Position numbers and translations under genes: made by a program. A model generated the notes under the pieces. It had not been told where the DNA came from and searched no databases. It saw nothing but the letters and a program-made list of their open reading frames with translations. 64,000 nucleotides of DNA from Crateriforma conspicua (GTDB lineage: Bacteria > Planctomycetota > Planctomycetia > Pirellulales > Pirellulaceae). Positions 18,557 through 26,627 of the stretch are shown in pieces. Within the stretch, counting starts at the first letter, position 1, and every line of letters begins with the position of its first letter. The stretch is taken from NCBI RefSeq assembly GCF_007752935.1, contig NZ_CP036319.1, forward strand, positions 4,278,001 through 4,342,000. Reading direction: 5' to 3'.

Positions 18557-19684
18557 TCAACGACGCCTGCCTGCTTTGTTCTCCCGGGCATCATTCTTGG
18601 GCGATGAAATGAAAAGATCTGCCGGAGTCTCCCACGGATCGGCCCGGATGATGCCCTTGAATGGAAGTAGTTTTCCATTGCTGCGATCATATGTTTTGCC
18701 GTAGTGATCCATGACCAATTCCAAGTAATCTTCTCGCTCAGAATCGGTCCAGTGTTGAGGAACCTCTTTGCCAAAACGCCACGAGAGTTTCAAGAAGTGA
18801 ATCTCGTCGAAAGCATCGCCACGGCCAAACTTTTTCCCCTGGAACTCCATTCGGCTCGGGACAAAATTCGTCCCCACGCGTTTCCACTCGCACAGCGTTC
18901 GCGAAATCACTCCCAACTGCTTCTGCTCGTTAGATACATGAGAAGTTGATACGGGCAGATATTCTTTGGTAGCATCCATAACCAGCGTGATTGAAGTACC
19001 TCGATTTTCGTCGCCCTTGCGCCACCGTGACAGCAATTTACCACCCGGTTGCTCTTCGACGGATAGAAGCTTAGAAGATCTCAAGAACTTATTCTCCATC
19101 ATGCCTCGTGTCGGGCTCGTGGATCTGAGTTCGCTTGCAAGGCTGATTAGATCTTCAAAGGGATCGACATAGAAGACCTTCCCGACCCTGACGACGCCTG
19201 CCGCGGCATCGCGCTTACGCTCTTTCTCGCCATAAGAATAGAGTCGATTCGAGTTGGTTGGCCCGCCGCCAAATCGGACCTGACCCCGACACAGCACCTT
19301 TTCGTTCCAAGTCTGTGTTTGGTAATCTCTGCCCAAAGTGCCTGGCAGGTTCAGAAATCCGTTGGCGACGTATTCAAAACGTTTTGCGCGATCTGCGATC
19401 TGAATGTAGTACAGTGGATTGACTTGCGGGTCATGCTTCTTGCCGACAAGGTACCGTTCACCCTCGATAAAAAGGCATCGACGTCTTTTTAGCATCGCAT
19501 CCCGATGCACCGCGAAAGCAGCTAGACCGTCATAGACATTTCCCACCAAACGTTCGTCGACGGATTCGACTTCTCTCGTTGCTCGAGTTTGGCCAACCAG
19601 AACGCTTCCGTGGAGCGACAGGATCACTATTGCCAACACCTGCGGAACACATCTCGCGTGGCTCAGATTAACATGCTTTGTCAT
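18557..19684 (-). CDS. Secreted protein of unknown function, accessory
   Basis: A 375-residue protein I do not recognise. The N-terminus (QVLAIVILSLHGSVLVGQT) is a plausible signal peptide of ~32 residues, so it is probably exported. The rest is soluble, Arg/Lys-rich and without repeats. A segment FVPSRMEFQ...EIHFLKLSWRFGKEVPQ has the feel of secreted planctomycete proteins in which a periplasmic beta-rich domain ends with a 'VPSR-E-F' strand, but I cannot name a family. Its DNA is visibly more AT-rich than the core genes, and it is bracketed by GGTGGGTGGCACC repeats, consistent with recent acquisition. Confidence 0.6.
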   Translation of the reverse strand: MTKHVNLSHARCVPQVLAIVILSLHGSVLVGQTRATREVESVDERLVGNVYDGLAAFAVHRDAMLKRRRCLFIEGERYLVGKKHDPQVNPLYYIQIADRAKRFEYVANGFLNLPGTLGRDYQTQTWNEKVLCRGQVRFGGGPTNSNRLYSYGEKERKRDAAAGVVRVGKVFYVDPFEDLISLASELRSTSPTRGMMENKFLRSSKLLSVEEQPGGKLLSRWRKGDENRGTSITLVMDATKEYLPVSTSHVSNEQKQLGVISRTLCEWKRVGTNFVPSRMEFQGKKFGRGDAFDEIHFLKLSWRFGKEVPQHWTDSEREDYLELVMDHYGKTYDRSNGKLLPFKGIIRADPWETPADLFISSPKNDARENKAGRRR

Positions 19685-20239
19685 TTAACACTTCTCCCGA
19701 TCCCTGCGCACTACAACTTGATGGGAAATCTGTCCTGATAGCAGCCCTACCCGAAACGTATTCTACATACCTTTCGCAGTTGTTGCACTCTTGCCAGAAT
19801 CCGTTTAAGGCGAGGGAGTCAACAACCCAGACTGCGGGATCACGAGGACTAGGTGATGGAGACACAACGGGTTACTACCGGCGATCAATTGTCTCGTTAG
19901 GCGAGCATCTGTCTCATTAATTGAGTTCATTCATTCCGACGTGAGAGCAAGGCAGCGTCGAGAAAACGTGAACCGATGGACTTTCTAGGGGCTATACACT
20001 TCTTCACATGGGGCGTTTCCCAAGGTTGGAACAGGATGGCCGTCTTCATAAGGGTTAGGGTCAGCTATGCAGGTCCAATAGTCTCGCGGGTGACCTTCTC
20101 GAAAGTCGCAGAAGCAAAAGCCAAACTCATCAACACGAGGTGGGTGGCACCTTACGTTCCCGGGCGGCGGAGGGGATTGCTATGACGCAAGCAGAAATTA
20201 GTCGAACTAAACGGCGTGTCAACACAAGGTGGGTGGCAC
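19685..20239. other. Intergenic DNA with repeat copies, no supported gene
   Basis: These 555 bp between the secreted-protein gene and the insertion sequence contain only short, feature-poor open frames. The GGTGGGTGGCACC element occurs at 20131-20151 and again at 20220-20240, the latter touching the end of the IS4-family element. The ~200 bp next to 19684 must hold the promoter of the minus-strand gene; I could not place convincing -35/-10 boxes. Confidence 0.5.
20131..20151 (+). repeat. Dispersed GGTGGGTGGCACC repeat, copy 2
   Basis: It differs from copy 1 by a single base in the first half (CAACACGAGG) and keeps the GGTGGGTGGCACC core. Same orientation as the other two copies. Confidence 0.85.
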
Positions 20240-20240
20240 G
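20220..20240 (+). repeat. Dispersed GGTGGGTGGCACC repeat, copy 3, abutting the IS end
   Basis: It reads CAACACAAGG then TGGGTGGCACG; the last base differs (G for C). It ends exactly where the 17-bp inverted repeat of the IS begins, so its final base is shared with the IS terminus. This suggests the element inserted into or beside the repeat. Confidence 0.8.
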
Positions 20241-21822
20241 AATGGCACGAACTTAGGACCTAAGCTGCCGTGGCGTAACGGTTTCGGTTCGGATCACGGG
20301 GCTTTTGCATGAGCTTGTATTGTTTGGCGCGACGTTTCAATTCTCTGGGCTCCTGACGCCCTGGTCGGTTTCCCACACGAAGTTCTGAAATCGTTTCAAG
20401 TAAGTTTTTCCATTGCTGTTGGGAACGTCCGCCACATAACCTTAGCGACGCGGCGAACTCTTCCAGTGCTTGCATCGCACCGGTGAAGCTTAACCGCGTC
20501 GGCGAAAGGCGAAACTTCAATGCGGACGCTATCATCGCCGCCCGAATTAAGTTGTAGCCAATCAAGTGGCAGTGAACTTCTTTGCGAACCATCCTAGGAC
20601 TTTGGCAACGCAAGTGCTCCATCGTCATCTGGGTCTTCAAGCTGCGGATATGCAGTTCCACCGACCAGCGGCGACCATAGAGCGATGCGAGGTCGTCGGC
20701 GGTATACACCTCGGCATCAAGAAGCGTTGTCGCTAAGGTCACTTCGCGCGTGCGGAAACCTTTCTGATGAATCTTGTATCGAAGGTGGCGAACAAGAATG
20801 GACTGCGGATACTCCTCATACTCTTGTGCGCTCATCCAAGACGGACGCTGCGGCTTGTGATAGGCGACCAGCTGATCAAGATAGCCTTGCTTCAGACCGC
20901 GACGAAAGTCGACCTTTCGCAAGTGATGCACCCGAGCCACAAGGTCTATCTTCTTTATCTCACTGGCAGCCAACAACCAGAAACTCGCGTAATAGCGATC
21001 GGCCAGCAAGATTCGCTCCGGTAAGATGTGGTGCAAAATGGTTCGCAGCAGCGCCGTTTCACCGGTTTGCTTTCCCTGATAAGCAGCCATGGCGACATGT
21101 TTAACCGCACCGGTCGCCAAGGAGAACACTCCGATCATGCGAGCGATCGGAAATCCACAACCAGGTTTCTGACTGGCCATCTGTGGATACTCTTTTTGAT
21201 TCTCCGGGGTGTCGGCCATCGTGACGGTCCAGCCGTCAACCATTTCAACGACGCGGCCACACCACAGCCAGGCTTCATCGACAGCTTCTTCGCAACGATT
21301 GGCAACGTCATCGAGCAATCGTTCAAACAACGCTTCGGGCAGACGACTTCGCGCCCTGCAAAATGCCGTTGTTTTACCGCTGACCTTTGCGAGCCCCCTT
21401 GCGATTCGCCACGCGTTGAATCGTCCAACCGCGTTTTGACAACTCTTGTCGGCGGAGATGACTTGCATGACAAACAGCCACACGGTGACCATCGGATTGT
21501 AGATTCGGTCGCGCCATTGATACTCAATTTCTTCGCACAGGCGATGAACGCTTGGGTCGGGACGAAGGAACCGGTAAACCAGGGATGAAGTGGAGTTCAG
21601 CCTGTTTTGAAGTTCGGTGGTGGACTCGTTAAGCTCAGTGCGCACGGCAGGGTCTCCTTGAATCGGTATCGATATCACCAACCATTCAGACGGATTCTGC
21701 CGTGCTCTTCAATATCTCCCTGGAACGGAAACTGCTCCACCGATTTGCTTGCACTGCCGGTAGTACCAGCAAAACCGCCAGCTCACTACATGTTGTGAAT
21801 CCCGACTAAGTTCGTGCCATTC
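20240..21822 (-). mobile_element. IS4-family insertion sequence, apparently complete
   Basis: The element is delimited by a perfect 17-bp inverted repeat, GAATGGCACGAACTTAG at 20240-20256 and its complement at 21806-21822, giving ~1583 bp, the usual size for IS4-type elements. It carries a single intact transposase on the minus strand. I see no target-site duplication: the flanks (GGGTGGCAC and CGGATGGAC) do not match. The inner end overlaps the reading frame of an RHS fragment, so insertion probably truncated that gene. The true element edge could be a base or two inside the repeat. Confidence 0.85.
20260..21645 (-). CDS. IS4-family DDE transposase
   Basis: A 461-residue transposase. The DDE residues are recognisable: first Asp in EMVDGWTVTMADT, second in ILLADRYYASF, and the Glu in the diagnostic IS4 signature YGRRWSVELHIRSLK, which fits Y-x2-R-x3-E-x6-K exactly. 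The start is taken at GTG 21643-21645 because AAGGAGA lies 7 nt upstream; a longer frame begins at 21681 but has no such site. No frameshift is seen, so the enzyme may be functional. The stop lies only ~20 bp from the left end of the element, as is common for compact insertion sequences. Confidence 0.95.
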   Translation of the reverse strand: MRTELNESTTELQNRLNSTSSLVYRFLRPDPSVHRLCEEIEYQWRDRIYNPMVTVWLFVMQVISADKSCQNAVGRFNAWRIARGLAKVSGKTTAFCRARSRLPEALFERLLDDVANRCEEAVDEAWLWCGRVVEMVDGWTVTMADTPENQKEYPQMASQKPGCGFPIARMIGVFSLATGAVKHVAMAAYQGKQTGETALLRTILHHILPERILLADRYYASFWLLAASEIKKIDLVARVHHLRKVDFRRGLKQGYLDQLVAYHKPQRPSWMSAQEYEEYPQSILVRHLRYKIHQKGFRTREVTLATTLLDAEVYTADDLASLYGRRWSVELHIRSLKTQMTMEHLRCQSPRMVRKEVHCHLIGYNLIRAAMIASALKFRLSPTRLSFTGAMQALEEFAASLRLCGGRSQQQWKNLLETISELRVGNRPGRQEPRELKRRAKQYKLMQKPRDPNRNRYATAA

Positions 21823-22251
21823 CGGATGGACCGGTTTTTTGGTCAGCAACGCGTTTAAGAGCATCTGATAGCATCCCTTGCATGTTTCGCTACATTCTTC
21901 TCGATTTACTGCGCAAATGCAATGACAGTAGCACTTCGCAAAGAGCTTTTCTCGCAACTCTCTGAGCTTCATATTTATTGGATTCTTGACAATCGGATGT
22001 ATGGGTGGAAGGGGAAAGTCCATTTCACAGTTTGCGTGATGAATGATGGGTGAAAAGTTTCCGGTGGGATCGGTTCGGACGAGTGGACTGCAAAAACAGT
22101 AGGCGAATAGATGATTTCCGCCCGCATACCCAATCGGATCTCTGGAGCAGAACCGTCCCGCCTTCGGACCGAAAAAGCCCCCCGTCCCCTTTAAGGTTTT
22201 CTTGACGAAAAAACTTGACTTCCGGATTGACGGGGGCAACAATCCGGACAA
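21709..22251 (-). pseudogene. RHS-repeat protein C-terminal fragment, broken at both ends
   Basis: A 180-codon frame holding the RHS core signature RFCSRDPIGYAGGNHLFAYC and DPTGNFSP, which in intact RHS proteins lies just before a variable C-terminal toxin or tip domain. Here nothing of the long YD-repeat region remains: upstream of GPKAGRF the frame runs straight into an AAAGGGGACGGGGG repeat. Downstream a Cys-rich tail (CYCHCICAVNREECSETCKGC) is followed by sequence belonging to the IS4 element from 21822 on. It is therefore a fossil cut by a repeat on one side and an insertion on the other. Expression is unlikely. Confidence 0.75.
22178..22194 (-). repeat. AAAGGGGACGGGGG repeat, left copy
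   Basis: On the minus strand it reads TTAAAGGGGACGGGGGG and continues into a T-run (CTTTTTC). The same 14-base core, followed by a similar T-rich stretch, occurs in opposite orientation at 26582-26605. Words of this type are common dispersed repeats in bacterial genomes and are often REP-like; that link is from memory. Confidence 0.7.
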
Positions 22252-22398
22252 CTGGGGGGCAAGCGATGGTTACGGCCCCCGCGTATTGGTTTAGCCTTCC
22301 AATCGTTTCGGGGTTGAAGATGACGATGCAGCCGGTAGCCAAGTTGATCTCTTGTGGTCTCGCCTGTGCGAGCCTAACACATTTCTGCAAAGGGGCTT

Positions 22399-22773
22399 GT
22401 GGGTGAATACTCATTCACCGATTTGTCTGAGGCGGAGGCGTCCGCTGTTTTGGGTGGACAACAGCCTTGTCCTCAAGCAGGTTCGCCGGACGTTGTCGCC
22501 GGTGACTGCGAGTCAAGCGGAGTCTGCATGGGGCCCTTTCAGCGCTGTGAAGACAAAACGACATGCAGCGGCACTGGCGAATACTCAGAGCCAAACGTCG
22601 AAGGCTACAAGTGCGGGCATATCGTCGGACATGGCACGTTTTGTATACTGGGGATCGACAATGAGCCGTGCGTACGTCGTCGCACATGTTATGAAGAGGA
22701 CTACGTTGGATGCGTGCCGGGCACGATAACCAGCACCGTGTGCGCTCGAAGTAACTGTATCGATGACGTTTAG
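22399..22773 (+). CDS. Cys-rich secreted peptide precursor with double-glycine leader
   Basis: A 124-residue product. Its first 20 residues end in DLSEAEASAVLGG, a near-perfect double-glycine leader: Leu at -12, Ser -11, Glu -8, Val -4, Gly -2 and Gly -1 relative to the predicted cut after Gly20. The remaining 104 residues contain 12 cysteines (CESSGVC, CEDKTTC, CVRRRTC and others), an even number consistent with disulfides outside the cell. The family itself is unknown to me; leader logic is that of class II bacteriocin and Nif11-type precursors. The start is GTG 22399 with a GGGG-rich upstream stretch. It heads a cassette that includes a C39-like protein, the peptidase fold that cuts such leaders. 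Confidence 0.75.
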   Translation: MGEYSFTDLSEAEASAVLGGQQPCPQAGSPDVVAGDCESSGVCMGPFQRCEDKTTCSGTGEYSEPNVEGYKCGHIVGHGTFCILGIDNEPCVRRRTCYEEDYVGCVPGTITSTVCARSNCIDDV

Positions 22774-22971
22774 ACGGCTGATGGGTAGGGCACATTCTTC
22801 GCTTAGCCAGCGTGTCCAATTTGTAAGCTTGTTTCCTGCCAGTTTTATTTAGCGTCAGGCAAGTCGCAGCCGACTCCGTTCAATGCATTGCGAACTGGGT
22901 CTTGCAGGCGGCTTCTGACGGGTGCGATGATGAGCAGAGTTTCTCGCACGGTCGATTGATGGGATGGACCA

Positions 22972-23907
22972 ATGGTCTCAGCGACTCGTTTGATGATTGC
23001 GTTCTGGGGCACCCTCGCTCTCGTTGGAATTGCCAGCGCAGACGATAGTGATATTAGAAGTCTACAGGAGCAAATGACTCGGATCGTGGGCCATTGGCCG
23101 AAGGGGTCGATCAATTGCGAAGTGCAGGCGGACAACACACGATACAGCGTCCAAGCCGTTTGGGCCGGTAGGGTGTCTGCTCGTGAAATCGTTCCGCTTG
23201 GTCCGTCGGGTAAGCCGATGAAGGACGAGAGACTCATTGTGTCATCGGATGGTGTGCGTTATTGTTTTTTTCGTCCCGAGAGACTTAACGCTGTCATCAA
23301 GTTCTTGCCTTCAAAGTCGCCACTTCCAATGCGAATGCGAGTTTTGCCACGCGAGAACTGGATCGAAATTCTTGACGGCATTCCCTTTTCGCAGTGGCTG
23401 GATAAACAAAGCCGTTCGGGTGTCATCGCGTCCGCTTCCAAGTCGGCGGAAGGCTGGGAGTTGATGCTGGGGGATCCGTCCGATAACGAAAAGCTGCCTC
23501 TTCAGGCTTGGTTCAATTCAGATGGTACACCGCGTCAGGTGGGGCACATCGAATCAGAGAATCACCAGGAGAGAAATCGGCTCGACCTTTCCGTGAAGTG
23601 GCGCAAAGGCAACGGCGATGATCGGGTTCCCGTTCGTTTTTCGAGAAAACATCATCTTGCGAATGGCGCCGAGTCAAACGACCTGATCATTGAAGTGAAA
23701 GATTTTTCAGAAGAGATCCAGGTGCTGTCAGAGTATTTGTCGGTGCCACCGAGAGGGCTTCCGTTTGGGACGCAAATTCGGGCCTTCCCTCGGGCGGTGG
23801 GAAAGGTGACTGTCTCGTACATCGGCGGTGATGAAGGTCGAGAACAGTACCTGCTGACCAACAATGCACGATCTGTTGGGCGTCAATCCCGACTGGTAGG
23901 CGAGTAG
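22972..23907 (+). CDS. Secreted protein of unknown function in the leader-peptide cassette
   Basis: A 311-residue protein with an N-terminal signal peptide (MIAFWGTLALVGIASADD, cut near residue 23). No catalytic motif stands out. Alternating hydrophobic strands (YSVQAVWAG, RLDLSVKW, LIIEVKDF) suggest a beta-rich periplasmic fold, loosely like LolA-type or outer-membrane-lipoprotein-binding proteins, but I would not assign it. It lies 198 bp after the Cys-rich peptide gene and 66 bp before the C39-like gene, all on the same strand, so it is probably part of one transcript. Confidence 0.65.
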   Translation: MVSATRLMIAFWGTLALVGIASADDSDIRSLQEQMTRIVGHWPKGSINCEVQADNTRYSVQAVWAGRVSAREIVPLGPSGKPMKDERLIVSSDGVRYCFFRPERLNAVIKFLPSKSPLPMRMRVLPRENWIEILDGIPFSQWLDKQSRSGVIASASKSAEGWELMLGDPSDNEKLPLQAWFNSDGTPRQVGHIESENHQERNRLDLSVKWRKGNGDDRVPVRFSRKHHLANGAESNDLIIEVKDFSEEIQVLSEYLSVPPRGLPFGTQIRAFPRAVGKVTVSYIGGDEGREQYLLTNNARSVGRQSRLVGE

Positions 23908-23973
23908 GCGGTACGTATGCCCTATATCACAGATACTTCGATCGAGAGAGTGCGATTCACGCCGGGGCATCCA

Positions 23974-24513
23974 ATGATTCGAACACGTAGCATCACTGCA
24001 TGCCTTATCATTCTATCGATCTGTGTGCTCCGCTCAGTGCGCGCCGATGACGGGTTCACTGGTAATTGTGGTTCTCGTTGTGTCTACGTCTATTTGCTCT
24101 CGCAGGATGAATCGCAGGATCCCTTTCCCCAGTTCGTTCGTCAACGGCCGTGGATGCAGCAAGACAAGTGCTCTCTTGATGATATTTGCACGTACCTTCA
24201 AAGCCGTGACGAGCCGGCAAGCCTTGTCCAGTTCGATGCAAACGCGATTCCCCGCTTTGCAGGCCATTTGATTGCGTCCTACGGACACGAGCATTTCGTT
24301 CTGATCTCCTCCAATGAGGAAGGAGGTCTCGCTATCACCGATCCTCCGAAACCCACGCGATTGCTAGGAGAGCATGATCGGCTGGAGTTGACGGGCACCG
24401 CAGTTCTGATCGGCCAGACACTTGAGCCATCGGGGGTGAAGTCGATTTGGTGGGTGGCTTTGGCCGCGCTGCTGCTAACGATTTATTTTGTTTTCTGGTT
24501 CAGACGCCAATAG
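23974..24513 (+). CDS. Membrane-anchored C39-like (double-glycine peptidase fold) protein
   Basis: A 179-residue protein starting at MIRTRSITAC, which gives a proper signal peptide (to ~Ala24); the frame is open 19 codons further up. The mature part resembles peptidase family C39. It has Cys32 in NCGSRCVYVYL, His107 in YGHEHFVLIS and Asp123 in AITDPP. The His-to-Asp spacing of 16 and Cys-to-His spacing of 75 are close to those of ComA-type C39 domains. The Gln expected six residues before the Cys is Asp26 here, so activity is uncertain. One C-terminal transmembrane helix (IWWVALAALLLTIYFVFWF) anchors it with the domain outside the cytoplasm. Unlike normal C39 proteins it is not fused to an ABC transporter. 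Confidence 0.7.
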   Translation: MIRTRSITACLIILSICVLRSVRADDGFTGNCGSRCVYVYLLSQDESQDPFPQFVRQRPWMQQDKCSLDDICTYLQSRDEPASLVQFDANAIPRFAGHLIASYGHEHFVLISSNEEGGLAITDPPKPTRLLGEHDRLELTGTAVLIGQTLEPSGVKSIWWVALAALLLTIYFVFWFRRQ

Positions 24514-24530
24514 ATCGAGGCATAATTGGT

Positions 24531-25568
24531 ATGGGGCATTTACAGAATGCGTTTATCGTCACAAGCATCAACTTAATTGTCGGATGTGACTCGGTTCGTG
24601 AGGTCGCGCCAACGGAGCCAGCGGTAGACACGAGGGATTCATTATGCGAATCCGCAATGCCGTCCTTCGAACGTCCGATCGTTGCGCTGGAAACGTTCGA
24701 GCGAGCCAACACGCCCATCAGCCACGTCTCTGAATTGCAGTGCGACTCCGACGACCTCGAGACTCTTTCCCGTATCGACACGTCGTATGGCTGCACGGAG
24801 ATATCTTATGACGTCGCAGAGTTCGCCGATGGGAGGCTTCCGGTCAGGCTCAGCCTGTCGCGAAACGAGCCCACCGATTCGATCGTGCTGATCTCTGCAA
24901 TGGATGAGTTCGGCGCAACAATGTGCACTCAGGAACTGGTGTATTCGGTAACGTCGACCTGCAACGCTGAGTTGGAGGAAACCAGTCTCGGTTTGATCCC
25001 TCCGGACGCGACGGCAAGCACGATTTGCACACTGTCGTTTGACACTCCGGATGATCGAGTGCCCTACCGGATCGTGGTGATCCTGAAAGACATTCAAACG
25101 GCCGCCGACGTTCAAGTGAACGTGAATGAAGTGTCTTCAAATGACTTGGAGGACACGCACGTGATTGAAGTGATCCCCGGCAACAGCCGGGGCGAGCAAC
25201 TCTGTACGGTCCGATTTCTTTCGGAAGACGAGGAACGGATCTGCAAAGACCTAGTCTTAAATTGGTCGTTCGGTGGCAAAGGCTGGATCGATCCTCCATC
25301 GGTCACTCTGGGGTCAGGAACGACCCGGAAGGAGTTTGTGGCATCGCTCCCGGGTGAAGAGGCGGAGGAAGAGCGAGTTGGGGTTGAGAGCGTCACCGGA
25401 CAAGGAGTTGACGTTCTGGACTGGGAATGCAAGCACCTGACCGACGATCTGTTTGAATTGAGTGTGGAGATGACGGCAGGCGATGCTGATGCTTCTCACG
25501 ACCGTCGCCTCGGAATCGAGACCGAGTCGGGACAACGATTGGCTGTGACTGCCAAGAGGCCTGAGTGA
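24531..25568 (+). CDS. Lipoprotein with DUF1573-like domain
   Basis: A 345-residue product starting at ATG 24531 ([10 protein letters not shown]), 17 bp after the C39-like gene. The N-terminus ends in LIVGC, an acceptable lipobox. Residues ~45-120 ([17 protein letters not shown]...[11 protein letters not shown]...GRLPVRLSL) match the layout of DUF1573, an Ig/ASH-like fold common in planctomycetes in which 'S-CGCT' follows an N-terminal strand; here it is SYGCT. Later regions look like further beta-sandwich repeats ([12 protein letters not shown]). Probably an envelope adaptor protein. It ends in the TGATG overlap that starts the pseudopilin gene, so the two are coupled. The DUF assignment is moderate. 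Confidence 0.6.
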   Translation: MGHLQNAFIVTSINLIVGCDSVREVAPTEPAVDTRDSLCESAMPSFERPIVALETFERANTPISHVSELQCDSDDLETLSRIDTSYGCTEISYDVAEFADGRLPVRLSLSRNEPTDSIVLISAMDEFGATMCTQELVYSVTSTCNAELEETSLGLIPPDATASTICTLSFDTPDDRVPYRIVVILKDIQTAADVQVNVNEVSSNDLEDTHVIEVIPGNSRGEQLCTVRFLSEDEERICKDLVLNWSFGGKGWIDPPSVTLGSGTTRKEFVASLPGEEAEEERVGVESVTGQGVDVLDWECKHLTDDLFELSVEMTAGDADASHDRRLGIETESGQRLAVTAKRPE

Positions 25569-26533
25569 TGGCACGCTCCTGGCATCATGCCTCAGGAAAC
25601 CGGACAGCGAATGCGTCACGGCATGGGTTCACGTTGATCGAACTCCTGTGCGTGATTGTGGTATCTGCGATCGTGATGTCGCTGCTACTGTCCGCTGTGC
25701 AATCAAGCCGTGAATCGTCCCGGCGGGTCGAGTGCGTCAGCAATCTTCGTCAAATCGGTGTTGCGACACAGTCGAGTGTCGCCAAGACCGGGGTCTTTCC
25801 ACACTTCGGAATCATCGACAAAGACCTACGGGGTCCCTGGGTGCAGCTGTCGCAGGATCTGGAGATCATGCTCGCTGGTCTTGGCACGTTCGAACCTTCG
25901 CATGAGCCACCGTTCATGTTCCAGAAGAACATTCCTGCGGTGCTCACGTGTCCTTCAGATGGCGGGTTGGGCGCATCGTATCGCTTCAGTTTCGGAACAT
26001 CGATCACTGCCCAGCCTACCCTCAAGGAGTTCATCAAGGATGCAGGCGACGGAATCGCGCTGTCATGGGACAAGGCCCGGAGGCCTCGCGATGTTCGCGA
26101 CGGTCTCTCGAACACAACGCTTGTCGCTGAACGCCTTTCCGGAGCGGGGAGCCGACAGGTGCGGAGGTCCATTCTGGGAGCCCCATTCCTGAATCGCATT
26201 CGGAAGCCTGGCGCCAGTGGCTACACCTCTGAAGCTGTTTTGATGGAGCGTTTGTGGGAGTCCGGGCATCTTGCCTTCGATTATGGAGGAGTCGATTGGC
26301 CGTCGCGACTCCTTCAGGCGGTGGGATTCAACCATATCTTGCCGCCGATGACCCCCTACGCCGCGACCTTCAACGAGGGCGTCAACCCGATTTACGCCAA
26401 CTATGCGATCCTCCCGGCCACGAGCGCCCACAGTGGCGGTGTCAATCAACTGTTGGCCGATGGCTCGGTCCAATTCGTCACGTCGAAGATCGATGCGACC
26501 GTTTGGTTGCAATTCGGTAGCGTGGGGGAATGA
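25568..26533 (+). CDS. DUF1559 pseudopilin-like protein
   Basis: A 321-residue protein with a type IV prepilin N-terminus: ~19 residues, then [21 protein letters not shown], with the prepilin-peptidase site after Gly and Glu at +5. [14 protein letters not shown] and the C-terminal [19 protein letters not shown] are the two signatures of DUF1559, the family expanded in planctomycetes. The ATG at 25568 overlaps the upstream stop (TGATG). DUF1559 proteins are assumed to be surface or type II secretion-like pseudopilins; the function is unproven. It closes the five-gene cassette. Confidence 0.85.
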   Translation: MARSWHHASGNRTANASRHGFTLIELLCVIVVSAIVMSLLLSAVQSSRESSRRVECVSNLRQIGVATQSSVAKTGVFPHFGIIDKDLRGPWVQLSQDLEIMLAGLGTFEPSHEPPFMFQKNIPAVLTCPSDGGLGASYRFSFGTSITAQPTLKEFIKDAGDGIALSWDKARRPRDVRDGLSNTTLVAERLSGAGSRQVRRSILGAPFLNRIRKPGASGYTSEAVLMERLWESGHLAFDYGGVDWPSRLLQAVGFNHILPPMTPYAATFNEGVNPIYANYAILPATSAHSGGVNQLLADGSVQFVTSKIDATVWLQFGSVGE

Positions 26534-26581
26534 AGCTTGTAGATGGCACGCCTCCTCGCAGCCCCCCCAATTTGAAACCGC

Positions 26582-26605
26582 AAAGGGGACGGGGGCAGTT
26601 TTTCC
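26582..26605 (+). repeat. AAAGGGGACGGGGG repeat, right copy
   Basis: AAAGGGGACGGGGG is followed by CAGTTTTTCC, just upstream of the SRPBCC-protein gene. It is the inverted counterpart of the copy at 22178-22194. The pair encloses exactly the leader-peptide cassette (plus a few bases of the RHS fossil). Confidence 0.7.
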
Positions 26606-26627
26606 ATTTGAGAGGAGCGACGCGGTG

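Noticed and set aside
19668-19865. 65-codon minus-strand frame with Cys residues upstream of the secreted-protein gene, considered as a second small peptide.
   Set aside because: No leader motif, no ribosome-binding site and overlap with the start of the larger gene.
22025-22414. 129-codon minus-strand frame upstream of the RHS fragment, considered as the missing RHS part.
   Set aside because: Its sequence has no RHS or YD-repeat pattern and it overlaps the fragment in another frame.
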